Shown here piece by piece: positions 1-6,283 of a stretch of 9,068 nucleotides of DNA. Made by a program: the position numbers and the translations under genes. Source of the stretch: Hyphomicrobiales bacterium (GTDB taxonomy: Bacteria; Pseudomonadota; Alphaproteobacteria; Rhizobiales; Afifellaceae); NCBI GenBank assembly GCA_013812985.1, contig JACCSN010000520.1:1-9068 (forward strand), in the 5' to 3' direction. How positions within the stretch are numbered: the first letter of the stretch is position 1; the number at the start of each line of letters is the position of its first letter. The notes beneath the pieces are model-generated. The model saw only the letters and a program-made list of their open reading frames with translations. It ran no database searches and was not told where the DNA came from.

Positions 1-1955
1 CGGCGGCCCTGGTTGAGCTGGAACGTCTCGTCCATCAGCCGCTGCTGCTCGCGCATGATGTCGGCGAGCTCGTCCATCTGCTCCATCATCTGCTGGTCGC
101 CGGGCTGCATCTGGCCGGGCTGCGCCATCTGCAGGTTGTCGAGCATCTGCTGCAGCTCGCTCAGCAATTGCTGCGCCGCGTCGCGGTCGCCGAGCTCAGC
201 CAGATCCTCGATGCGGTCGAGCATCTCCTGCAAATCCTGCTCGGTCATCGTCTGCATGTTCGGGTCGTTGGGCATCGGCATGTTCTGCATGCCGCGCTCC
301 GCCATCTCGGCGGCGTAGCTTTCCAGGAACTCCTGCATCGCCTGGCGGAGCTCGTCCATCAAGCGGGCGATCTCTTCTTGTGAGGCGCCCTCCTCCAATG
401 CCTTCTCCAGCGCCTGCCGGGCGGCGTTCAGCTGCTCCTCGGCGTCCGCCACGTCGCCGTCCTCGATGGCGCGCGCCACGGTCCAGAGGTATTCGAGCAT
501 TTCCCTGAGATCGTCGTCGTCGCGGGCGGCGAGCAGACGGTGGTAGCCGACGCGCAAGGCGAGATACGTGCCGGAATCCGGGATCTGCTCCGGCGCGACG
601 GTGAGGGCGTCGAGCGCCAGGGCGACGATGTCGCGCCGATTGGCGTCGAGCGCCAGCAAGCGGCGCTGCTCGATCAGGGCGCGCGCCAGCGGCCGGTAGA
701 AGGGCCGCGCCGGCAGCGCCATGGGGCCGGCGTCGGCGGGCCGCGCTTCCTGGTCGGCGGCGTCCTTCACGAAAGCGTCGGCGGCCACGTCGAGGCCTGC
801 ATAGGGGTGCTCTTCGAGCCGGCCGTCCGCCGTGGCGACGCCCTGGCGCGCCTGGGCGCGATCGATCCTGAGCGGCAGCGACGGCGGCTCGACCAGCGGC
901 CGCGCGCCTTCCGGCTGCGCCTCGGCGGGGCGGAAGGTCACATTCCCTTCGGTGACGCCGTAATCGTCGGTCACGTCGAAGCCGAGCGTGAAGGAGCCGG
1001 CCCGGCTGGCCGTCAGCGGGCCGCGCGCGATGGTCGGCGGGCGGTCCTCGGTGACGGTGACCGGGTACGACGCCGTCCCGTCCGGATCGGCGATGCCGAT
1101 CGTGGCGGTTTGGTCGAGGATGGCTTCGTAGGAGCGGATGACGTCTTCGGAATCCGCCGCCCGGCTTTCCTCCTTGGGCGCCAGCGCGGTCGCCGCACCG
1201 CCGGCGTTGACGGTGACCTCCGCCGGCTGGCGCGAGACGACGCGCACGGTGAGTTTGCTGCCTTCGGGCACGCTGACCGGCTCGCCGGCGACCTCGCCGG
1301 TGCGACGGGACAGGAAGACCGGGGCCTGGCCCGTATAGGGCGGCGGATCGATCCAGGCGTCTACGCGCGCGGCGATCGCGGCGTGGGCGACCGTCACGGG
1401 CGAGAACGCCTCGCCGAGGCGCGTCATCCACTCGCCCCAGGAGACGGCGAAGGCGAGCGCCAGGAGGACGGGCACGGCGAAGCGGAACCCATTCGGATCG
1501 CGCTCGGCCATTTGCGGGCGCGGAGCGCCGGCTTTCAGGTTCCGGAGCGAAGCATAAAGCCGCGCCTGGTTGGCCGCCCACAGCGCCCGCGCGGCGCCAT
1601 CGTCGGCCACCGGCGAGATACGGTCGGCGAGGCCGCGCGCGGGCCGGTGCGGCAGGCCCGACAGCACCTCGACGCGCCGCATGGCTTCGAGTCGGCCGGG
1701 AACGACGAGCCAGGCGAGCCTGGCGAGGCTGAACAGCAGAGCCAGGCCGAGGACGGCAAGGGCGGAGAGGCGGAGCCAGTCGCCGCCCAGCCGCCAGAAG
1801 CCGAACCAGGAGAGGACGACATAGAGGCCAACGACCGAGAGGATCGGCACCAGGCGCGGCCACAAGCGTTCCCAGCCGAGCGCCAGCCGGGCGCGGCGGA
1901 TCGCCCGCTCGAGGCGGTCGAGCTTACGGTTGGACGTTTGCGGTTTCACCAGCAT
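1..1955 (-). CDS. TIGR02302/DUF4175 family membrane protein, 3' end cut off by window
   Basis: The frame is open without a stop from the ATG at 1955 to the left edge, giving about 651 residues. I recall family members of roughly 830-880 residues, so the C-terminus is missing. A purine-rich SD (AGAGGAAG) lies just upstream of the ATG. The protein starts with a basic helix (residues 8-30), then hydrophobic segments near 33-52 and 62-85 and a third near 157-175. A long extracytoplasmic region follows, with Ig-like strands such as YPVTVTEDRPPTI and FDVTDDYGV. The last 150 residues are helical and rich in Met, Gln, Asp and Glu (MQNMPMPNDPNMQTM, QMQPGDQQMMEQM), which is typical of this family. Function is not established; a role in the cell envelope is inference. 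In Hyphomicrobiales it commonly sits beside lysA, as here. It is separated from the upstream methyltransferase gene by 318 bp, so it probably has its own promoter. Family assignment is by recognition of overall layout, not by a search. Confidence 0.85.
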   Translation of the reverse strand, partial: MLVKPQTSNRKLDRLERAIRRARLALGWERLWPRLVPILSVVGLYVVLSWFGFWRLGGDWLRLSALAVLGLALLFSLARLAWLVVPGRLEAMRRVEVLSGLPHRPARGLADRISPVADDGAARALWAANQARLYASLRNLKAGAPRPQMAERDPNGFRFAVPVLLALAFAVSWGEWMTRLGEAFSPVTVAHAAIAARVDAWIDPPPYTGQAPVFLSRRTGEVAGEPVSVPEGSKLTVRVVSRQPAEVTVNAGGAATALAPKEESRAADSEDVIRSYEAILDQTATIGIADPDGTASYPVTVTEDRPPTIARGPLTASRAGSFTLGFDVTDDYGVTEGNVTFRPAEAQPEGARPLVEPPSLPLRIDRAQARQGVATADGRLEEHPYAGLDVAADAFVKDAADQEARPADAGPMALPARPFYRPLARALIEQRRLLALDANRRDIVALALDALTVAPEQIPDSGTYLALRVGYHRLLAARDDDDLREMLEYLWTVARAIEDGDVADAEEQLNAARQALEKALEEGASQEEIARLMDELRQAMQEFLESYAAEMAERGMQNMPMPNDPNMQTMTEQDLQEMLDRIEDLAELGDRDAAQQLLSELQQMLDNLQMAQPGQMQPGDQQMMEQMDELADIMREQQRLMDETFQLNQGR

Positions 1956-1985
1956 CGCTTCCTCTGATCCGCGCCCTTACCCTTG

Positions 1986-2016
1986 CTAGCAGGAGATCAG
2001 CAGAATGGCGACACAA
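1986..2016 (-). promoter_or_regulatory. Candidate promoter of the TIGR02302/DUF4175 gene
   Basis: On the minus strand a TTGTGT box (2011-2016) is followed by TGCTAG (1986-1991), or CTGCTA one base earlier, with an 18-19 base spacer. The boxes lie about 30 bases upstream of the ATG at 1955. The spacing is slightly long and the match to the sigma-70 consensus is moderate, so this is only a plausible candidate. Confidence 0.3.
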
Positions 2017-2058
2017 AGGCGTGTGAAGGGCATGGCGGACCCGATGATCCATGTGGCG

Positions 2059-2093
2059 GTCATCCTCGGGCGAGCGGAGCGAGACCCGAGGAC
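2059..2093 (+). repeat. Palindromic intergenic repeat, family 1, copy A
   Basis: A 7-bp stem, CCTCGGG (2064-2070) with CCCGAGG (2085-2091), encloses CGAGCGGAGCGAGA. The flank GGTCAT resembles the TGTCAT flank of copy B. Elements of this shape (GTCATyCTCGGG...CCCGAGnAyC) are common in intergenic regions of rhizobia. Positions 2065-2090 are the exact reverse complement of 2216-2241. Confidence 0.8.
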
Positions 2094-2199
2094 CCAGAGC
2101 GGCCGGCGGCTCCAGGAATGGCCCTACGCCCGATCTTCGTGCAAACAAGCTGGAGAGGCCTCGGCCTGCGGATCAGCCCGGTCGGCTCGGCGGCCCCTG

Positions 2200-2221
2200 G
2201 GTTCTCGGGTTGGTTCTCGGG
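2200..2221 (+). repeat. Short direct duplication of GGTTCTCGGG
   Basis: The 10-mer GGTTCTCGGG occurs at 2200-2209 and again at 2212-2221, a 12-bp period. The second copy is one arm of palindromic repeat copy B, so this looks like local duplication of a repeat arm. Confidence 0.75.
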
Positions 2222-2248
2222 TCTCGCTCCGCTCGCCCGAGAATGACA
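2212..2248 (-). repeat. Palindromic intergenic repeat, family 1, copy B (inverted)
   Basis: An 8-bp perfect stem, TTCTCGGG (2214-2221) with CCCGAGAA (2236-2243), flanked by ATGACA, which is the TGTCAT flank read on the other strand. Positions 2216-2241 are the exact reverse complement of 2065-2090. The hairpin lies about 30 bases after the stop of the methyltransferase gene at 2274. It could act as an mRNA 3' end structure, but no U-tract follows, so a classical intrinsic terminator is not supported. Confidence 0.8.
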
Positions 2249-2273
2249 GCTGGGAGGTTTCGCGCGGACAGCC

Positions 2274-2993
2274 TTAAAGAGAGCCGGCATAGCGTGCCGG
2301 ACCACGCTTCAGCTGACGGGCAGCCAGCCAGAGCGCCAATCGGGCGACGATGAGGAGGACGAAGAGCGCGGTCAGCCCTTGATGCGCCGGCAATGAGTCA
2401 GCCCGCCAAAGGTTCACCAGCGCTATCATTGCGATCGCCGCGATCCAGTCGAGCGGCTTGGCGTATTCCTGGAGGAGAACGCGCCGCCAGTCGAAGCGCA
2501 TTTCGCGGAATGTGGCGGGAAGCCCGGAGAATCTCGGGAGAAGCCGCGGGACCCTGGCGCAATAGGCGTCGAACCTGGCCCCGAACTTCCGGCGCAGGAA
2601 ATCCTCCTCCGCCGCGATGATCGCCGCGTGCCAGCCGATCGCGATCGGCACGCCGACAAGCACGAAAAGCCAGGAATTCGCGGTCAGCGCCAGCCCGGCG
2701 AGCAGGAAGCAATTGCCCAAATACATGGGGTTGCGGGAGTGCGAATAGAGGCCGGTCGTCACCAGGTCCTCGGCATGGACCCGGTGGTCCCTGCCGCCGC
2801 GAATGATGTAGGCGAGGCCAATCGTCCCCACCCGGATGGCCTGGCCGACCAGAGCGACGGCGAGCCCGACAATGCCGATCAGGGCGGGGTCGTCCGCCAA
2901 ACGCGGGCTCGGCAGGAGGATCAGCGCGATCCCGATCGGCAGCAGCAGGCCGCGACGCGTGAACAGGAGCTGGCCGAGCTTCACCAAACGCAT
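2274..2993 (-). CDS. ICMT/PEMT-type membrane methyltransferase family protein
   Basis: 239 residues, multi-pass membrane protein. Hydrophobic segments are seen near 15-28, 36-60, 93-127, 182-195 and 206-224. The signature of the isoprenylcysteine carboxyl methyltransferase / phospholipid methyltransferase fold is present: HSRNPMYLGN (85-94) followed by EEDFLRRKFG (129-138) and a Tyr/Arg-containing stretch (Y144, RVPR 147-150), the part that forms the SAM site in this superfamily. Bacterial members methylate varied small or lipid substrates; the substrate here cannot be told. The last 60 residues, with two more membrane spans, extend beyond the core motif. I chose the ATG at 2993 (GTG at 2996 is an alternative) because longer frames run into lysA and encode no family-like sequence. 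It starts 31 bp after the lysA stop on the same strand, so it is probably cotranscribed with lysA and lptM. No strong SD is visible. Confidence 0.8.
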   Translation of the reverse strand: MRLVKLGQLLFTRRGLLLPIGIALILLPSPRLADDPALIGIVGLAVALVGQAIRVGTIGLAYIIRGGRDHRVHAEDLVTTGLYSHSRNPMYLGNCFLLAGLALTANSWLFVLVGVPIAIGWHAAIIAAEEDFLRRKFGARFDAYCARVPRLLPRFSGLPATFREMRFDWRRVLLQEYAKPLDWIAAIAMIALVNLWRADSLPAHQGLTALFVLLIVARLALWLAARQLKRGPARYAGSL

Positions 2994-3024
2994 CACGAGT
3001 CTCGAATATCGGGCGGCCGACGGC

Positions 3025-4287
3025 TCACGCGAGCCAATCGGGCAAGCGATCCAGCCCGAGGAGTTCGTCATAAGAGGGGCGCGGGCGCACGATGGCGAAT
3101 TCGGCGCCGTTGACCATGACCTCCGGGACGAGCAGGCGCGAATTGTAGGTGCCGGCCTGCACAGCGCCATACGCTCCGGCCGAGTAGACGGCGAGCAGGT
3201 CGTCGGCTTCCGGCCTCGGCAGCCGGCGCGCCCTGGCGAGGAAATCGCCGGTCTCGCAAACCGGGCCGACGATGTCGCAGACGATTTCCGGGGCGTCCGT
3301 CTCCTCTACCGGACCGATCCGGTGCCAGGCGTCGTAGAGGGTGGGACGGATGAGGTCGTTCATGGCGGCGTCGACGACGACGAAAATGCGGCCCTGGCCT
3401 TGCTTCACGTAGATGACCTCGGTGACCAGGATGCCGGCGTTGCCGGCGATCAGGCGGCCGGGCTCGAAGATGACGCGGCAGCCGATCTTGTTCATGTGCT
3501 TGCGGACGATTGCCGCATAGGCAGCGGGCAGCGGCGGCGCGGCCTCGTCGTCGCGGTAGGGGATGCCCAGCCCGCCGCCGAGATCGACGTGCTCGATGGC
3601 ATGGCCGTCGGCGCGCAGGTCCATGACCAATTCGGAAAGCAGCGCGAAGGCGTTGTCGAAGGGCTCCAGCTCGGTGATCTGGCTGCCGATATGCATGTCG
3701 ATTCCGGCGACGCTGATGCCCGGCAGCGCCGCGGCGCGGGCGTAAAGGCGGCGGGCGTCGCCGAACGGGATGCCGAACTTGTTCTCCTTGCGGCCGGTGG
3801 CGATCTTTTCGTGCGTGCGGGCGTCCACGTCGGGATTGATGCGGAGGCTCACCGGGGCCGAGACGCCGCGCGCAGCGGCAAGCCCGGAGAGGCGCTCCAG
3901 CTCCGGCTCCGATTCGATGTTGAAGCAGAGAATGCCGGCTTGGAGCGCGAAGTCCATCTCGCGCGCCGTTTTGCCGACGCCTGAGAACAGGATCTTTTCA
4001 GCCGGAATCCCAGCCGCCAATGCGCGGCGAAGCTCGCCTTCGGAGACGACATCCGCCCCGGCGCCGAGCCGCGCCAGGGTGGCGATGACGGCCTGATTGG
4101 AATTGGCCTTCATGGCGTATGCAATCAGGTGGTCGAGGCCGGCGAAAGCCTCGTCGAAGACGCGATAATGGCGGGTGAGGGTGGCGGTCGAATAGCAGTA
4201 GAATGGCGTGCCGACCTTCGCCGCGATGGCCGGGACTGGGACATCCTCGGCGTGGAGCACGCCACTCTGGATCGCGAAGTGGTGCAA
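3025..4287 (-). CDS. lysA: Diaminopimelate decarboxylase
   Basis: PLP-dependent enzyme that converts meso-2,6-diaminopimelate to L-lysine and CO2, the last step of lysine synthesis, in the cytoplasm. The 420-residue length is normal. Seen in order: the PLP lysine in YAMKAN (K60), HIGSQ (199-203) of the alpha/beta barrel, the glycine loop DLGGGLG (235-241) and EPGR (275-278) that bind the cofactor phosphate, CDIVGPVCETGD (337-348) carrying the active-site Cys/Glu, and SAGAYG (369-374) with the catalytic Tyr. The start is TTG at 4287: the frame is the same as that of the preceding lipoprotein gene, whose TAG (4303-4305) blocks any earlier start, and the homologous N-terminus (xHHFxxxxGVLHAEDV) begins exactly there. 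A GGACGGG stretch upstream of the TTG may serve as SD. Only 15 bp separate it from the lptM-like gene, and the methyltransferase gene follows after 31 bp, which suggests one transcript. Confidence 0.97.
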   Translation of the reverse strand: MHHFAIQSGVLHAEDVPVPAIAAKVGTPFYCYSTATLTRHYRVFDEAFAGLDHLIAYAMKANSNQAVIATLARLGAGADVVSEGELRRALAAGIPAEKILFSGVGKTAREMDFALQAGILCFNIESEPELERLSGLAAARGVSAPVSLRINPDVDARTHEKIATGRKENKFGIPFGDARRLYARAAALPGISVAGIDMHIGSQITELEPFDNAFALLSELVMDLRADGHAIEHVDLGGGLGIPYRDDEAAPPLPAAYAAIVRKHMNKIGCRVIFEPGRLIAGNAGILVTEVIYVKQGQGRIFVVVDAAMNDLIRPTLYDAWHRIGPVEETDAPEIVCDIVGPVCETGDFLARARRLPRPEADDLLAVYSAGAYGAVQAGTYNSRLLVPEVMVNGAEFAIVRPRPSYDELLGLDRLPDWLA

Positions 4288-4302
4288 GGCGGGCCCGTCC
4301 GG

Positions 4303-4572
4303 CTAGATCAGCGGATCGAGCAGGAAGCGCCGCGCCGGGGCGGCGTCGGGCGTCGCCTCTGCCTGCTCCTGGGCGCCGGGCGAGCCGGGATCGAGCGTGG
4401 AAAGCTTGCCGGCCGCGGCGTCGTTCGGCGCGGCCGGGACAAGAACGGCTCCGGACGGCGGCAGCGGCAGGACGGCTTCGTCCCGGCCGGGATCCTCTAG
4501 CGCGCCGCGGCGGCCGCAGCCCGAAAGGGCCACGGCGGCGAGCAGCAGAACGATCAGACCTCGTGCCAACAT
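4303..4572 (-). CDS. lptM: LptM-like small lipoprotein
   Basis: 89 residues beginning with a short lipoprotein signal peptide: basic MLAR, a hydrophobic run LIVLLLAAVA, and the lipobox LSGC with the lipidated Cys at position 19. CGRRGAL directly after the Cys matches the CGxxGxL start of mature LptM (formerly YifL). In E. coli LptM helps LptD disulfide formation and assembly of the LPS translocon in the outer membrane. The rest is a low-complexity Ala/Pro/Asp/Glu-rich tail, longer than the E. coli protein, as usual in alphaproteobacteria. The ATG at 4572 is chosen because GAGGA precedes it at good spacing and the signal peptide starts there; an upstream in-frame extension crosses an intergenic repeat. 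The gene lies between argH and lysA, a common alphaproteobacterial position. The symbol rests on motif and context, and function in this organism is inferred. Confidence 0.8.
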   Translation of the reverse strand: MLARGLIVLLLAAVALSGCGRRGALEDPGRDEAVLPLPPSGAVLVPAAPNDAAAGKLSTLDPGSPGAQEQAEATPDAAPARRFLLDPLI

Positions 4573-4617
4573 TCGGGTCCTCGTTGCACTTGGAAACCTC
4601 CACACGCCTGGACCAGC

Positions 4618-4667
4618 GACGTGCGTGCTTCGAGGCTCGCCTGCGGCTCGCACCTCAGCATGAGGGG
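4618..4667 (+). repeat. Palindromic intergenic repeat, family 2, copy A
   Basis: The order GTGCGTnCTTCGAGGCTC, GC-rich centre, CACCTCAGCATGAGGGG is the form of a repeat very common between genes in rhizobia. The outer GAGG/CCTC arms pair around the centre. It faces copy B (4751-4800) in inverted orientation, the two enclosing a tandem array. It lies about 45 bases upstream of the lptM-like ATG. Confidence 0.75.
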
Positions 4668-4675
4668 AGTTGGTG

Positions 4676-4748
4676 ATGCCGCCCAACCATACGCCGCCAA
4701 TGGTATGCCACCCCACGTCATGTCACCGACTTTATGCCGCCCGACGAC
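4676..4748 (+). repeat. Tandem array of five 14-15-bp units with an ATGCCRCC core
   Basis: Units start at 4676 (ATGCCGCCC), 4691 (ACGCCGCCA), 4705 (ATGCCACCC), 4720 (ATGTCACCG) and 4734 (ATGCCGCCC). The steps are 15, 14, 15 and 14, so the three best copies are exactly 29 bp apart. After the core most units continue with A-C or A-Y. The alternating step breaks any reading frame, so this is not a coding repeat. It lies 104-176 bases upstream of the lptM-like start codon, between two inverted palindromic repeats. Function unknown; a protein-binding site array or a decayed repeat are both possible. Confidence 0.55.
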
Positions 4749-4750
4749 TT

Positions 4751-4800
4751 ACCTCATCCTTGAGGCGCGGAGCGAAGCGGAGCCTCGAAGGACGCACGAC
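4751..4800 (-). repeat. Palindromic intergenic repeat, family 2, copy B (inverted)
   Basis: It contains a small hairpin CCTCA (4752-4756) with TGAGG (4761-4765) and a larger one GAGGC (4762-4766) with GCCTC (4782-4786), which are mutually exclusive. Its core 4761-4786 is the exact reverse complement of 7703-7728 in copy C. It lies 62 bases after the argH stop and may form the 3' end structure of the argH mRNA, but no U-tract is seen. Confidence 0.75.
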
Positions 4801-4808
4801 AGTCGTGC
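4794..4808. promoter_or_regulatory. Perfect 15-bp palindrome GCACGAC-A-GTCGTGC, operator-like
   Basis: Two 7-base arms, GCACGAC (4794-4800) and GTCGTGC (4802-4808), surround one central base. Its left arm overlaps the outer edge of palindromic repeat copy B. It could be a binding site for a dimeric regulator of the lptM-lysA transcript, or a by-product of the repeat edge. No flanking promoter is clear. Confidence 0.35.
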
Positions 4809-4861
4809 AATGCTTGCGACATTAACACCCGCGACACGGAAACGTCAGGACAAGGTTGGCC

Positions 4862-6259
4862 TTACACACCAGCTTTCTCGCTTCCGAGCCGCTCGATCCA
4901 GGCGCGGGCCGCGGCGCGGACATTGTCCGGCGCGGTTCCGCCTTCACTCACGCGGCTCGCGACCGAGGCCTCGACGGAGAGGACCGCGTGCACGCCGTCA
5001 TTGATCGCCGGATGCGCCGACTGCAAGACATCCAGCGGCAAGGCTTCGAGGCTGACGCCGCGCCGGGCGGCTTCGGCGACGAGGCGGCCGGTGACGCCAT
5101 GCGCCTCGCGGAAGGGCAGGCCCGCTTCGCGGACGAGCCAGTCGGCGAGGTCGGTCGCGGTGGAGAAGCCGGCGCCGGCGGCTGCCCGCATCGCGTCGAC
5201 ATTGGGCGTCATGTCGCGGACCATGCCGGTCATCGCGGCAAGGCTCAAGGAGAGGCTCGGCAGCGCGTCAAAAACCTGCTCCTTGTCCTCCTGCATGTCC
5301 TTGGAATAGGCGAGCGGCAGGCCCTTCATGACGACGAGGAGGGCGGCGAGCGCGCCGATGATGCGGCCGGTCTTGGCGCGGACCAGCTCGGCGGCGTCCG
5401 GATTGCGCTTTTGGGGCATGATCGAGGAGCCGGTGGTCCAGCGGTCGGAGAGCTTGATGAAATCGAACTGCGCTGTCGACCACAGCACGATCTCCTCGCC
5501 GAAACGCGAGAGATGGACGGCTGCGATGGAGGCGGCGGCGAGCGCCTCCAGGGCGAAATCGCGGTCGGAGACGGCGTCGAGCGAATTGGCGCATGGGCGG
5601 TCGAAGCCGAGCGCCGCGGCGGTGGCGCGCCGATCGATCGGGAACGCGGTGCCGGCAAGCGCCGCCGCGCCGAGCGGGCACTCGTTCAGACGCCGGCGCG
5701 CATCGGCGAAGCGGCCGCGATCGCGGGAAAACATCTCGACATAGGCGAGGAGATGGTGGCCGAAGGTGACCGGCTGCGCGCCTTGCAAATGCGTGAAGCC
5801 GGGCATGATCGTATCGGCCTCGGCCGCGGCTTTCTCGGCCAGCGCCGACTGGAGCGCGTGCAATTGGCCGTCGATCGCGTCGATCGCGTCGCGCACCCAG
5901 AGGCGGAAATCGGTGGCGACCTGATCGTTGCGGGAGCGCGCCGTGTGCAAACGCCCGGCCGGCGCGCCGATCAGTTCACCGAGCCGCGCCTCGATGTTCA
6001 TGTGGATGTCTTCCAGGGCGCGGGAGAAGGTGAAGCCGCCGTCACGGATTTCTCGCGCGACCGTGTCTAGACCGCCGACGATAGCATCGGCATCTTGCGC
6101 CGCGATGATGCCTTGATCGGCGAGCATGCGGGCATGGGCCTGGCTGCCGGCGATATCCTGGGCGGCCAGCGCCTTGTCGAAATCGATCGAAGCGTTGATC
6201 TCTCCCATGACGGCGTCCGGGGCTTCGCCGAACCGGCCGCCCCACATCTTGTTCTTCAT
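4862..6259 (-). CDS. argH: Argininosuccinate lyase
   Basis: Cytoplasmic enzyme that splits L-argininosuccinate into L-arginine and fumarate, the last step of arginine synthesis. The 465 residues match the usual length. Seen in order: MWGGRF near the N-terminus (5-10), EDIHMNIE (83-90), [16 protein letters not shown] (106-121) for substrate binding, GFTHLQ with the catalytic-region His157, and the superfamily signature [12 protein letters not shown] (277-288) whose mobile loop carries the catalytic serine. DMQEDKE (321-327) and [13 protein letters not shown] are also typical. The ATG at 6259 is preceded by AGAGG at normal distance; M5 (6247) is a weaker alternative. The gene is monocistronic as far as can be seen: it diverges from tlpA with 24 bp between start codons and is followed by a repeat-rich gap of 289 bp. 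Confidence 0.97.
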   Translation of the reverse strand: MKNKMWGGRFGEAPDAVMGEINASIDFDKALAAQDIAGSQAHARMLADQGIIAAQDADAIVGGLDTVAREIRDGGFTFSRALEDIHMNIEARLGELIGAPAGRLHTARSRNDQVATDFRLWVRDAIDAIDGQLHALQSALAEKAAAEADTIMPGFTHLQGAQPVTFGHHLLAYVEMFSRDRGRFADARRRLNECPLGAAALAGTAFPIDRRATAAALGFDRPCANSLDAVSDRDFALEALAAASIAAVHLSRFGEEIVLWSTAQFDFIKLSDRWTTGSSIMPQKRNPDAAELVRAKTGRIIGALAALLVVMKGLPLAYSKDMQEDKEQVFDALPSLSLSLAAMTGMVRDMTPNVDAMRAAAGAGFSTATDLADWLVREAGLPFREAHGVTGRLVAEAARRGVSLEALPLDVLQSAHPAINDGVHAVLSVEASVASRVSEGGTAPDNVRAAARAWIERLGSEKAGV

Positions 6260-6283
6260 GGTTCCTCTCAGGAGGCGTTCGTC
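6260..6283. promoter_or_regulatory. 24-bp divergent start region with two opposed ribosome binding sites
   Basis: The plus strand carries AGGAGG (6270-6275) for tlpA, and the minus strand carries AGAGGAA (6262-6268) for argH. Both Shine-Dalgarno sequences fill the whole gap between the two start codons, so no room remains for promoters. Each promoter must lie inside the coding region of the opposite gene. Confidence 0.8.

Larger units (their letters stand above)
1956..2273. other. Intergenic region of 318 bp between two minus-strand genes
   Basis: No convincing gene is present. The region holds a candidate promoter next to the downstream gene, two inverted copies of a palindromic repeat (2059-2093 and 2212-2248), and a short 10-bp duplication at 2200-2221. 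Reading frames that cross it are made mostly of repeat sequence and are not supported. Confidence 0.7.

Noticed and set aside
196..1863. 555-codon minus-strand open frame
   Set aside because: It is an out-of-frame shadow of the TIGR02302 gene. The product is Arg/Ala/Pro-rich low complexity, while the neighbouring frame gives membrane segments and family-like sequence from a good SD.
540..1967. 475-codon plus-strand open frame antisense to the TIGR02302 gene
   Set aside because: Composition-driven antisense frame in high-GC DNA with no recognisable domain or SD.
1986..2063. 25-codon minus-strand frame MTATWIIGSAMPFTRLCVAI... before the TIGR02302 gene
   Set aside because: It looks like a signal peptide but has no SD, overlaps the promoter and a repeat, and is too short to support.
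2005..2277. 90-codon plus-strand frame with AGGAGA upstream of the ATG
   Set aside because: Most of the product is translated palindromic repeat sequence and nothing is recognisable.
2994..3170. 59-codon N-terminal extension of the methyltransferase
   Set aside because: It overlaps lysA in another frame, and the family sequence begins at the 2993 start.
2836..3984. 382-codon plus-strand frame across lysA and the methyltransferase
   Set aside because: Antisense to two clear genes, Asp/Gly/Ala/Arg-rich, without motifs.
4573..4716. 48-codon N-terminal extension of the LptM-like lipoprotein
   Set aside because: It crosses a dispersed repeat and would bury the lipoprotein signal peptide; the SD supports the 4572 start.
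4676..4825. 49-codon plus-strand frame with GAGGGGAG before its ATG
   Set aside because: It encodes the tandem array and a palindromic repeat with no protein-like features; the SD-like bases are part of repeat copy A.
4856..6070. 404-codon plus-strand frame
   Set aside because: Exact antisense of argH, whose identity is certain from its signature motifs.
6095..6283. 63-codon N-terminal extension of tlpA
   Set aside because: Antisense to argH. The AGGAGG and the membrane anchor fix the start at 6284.
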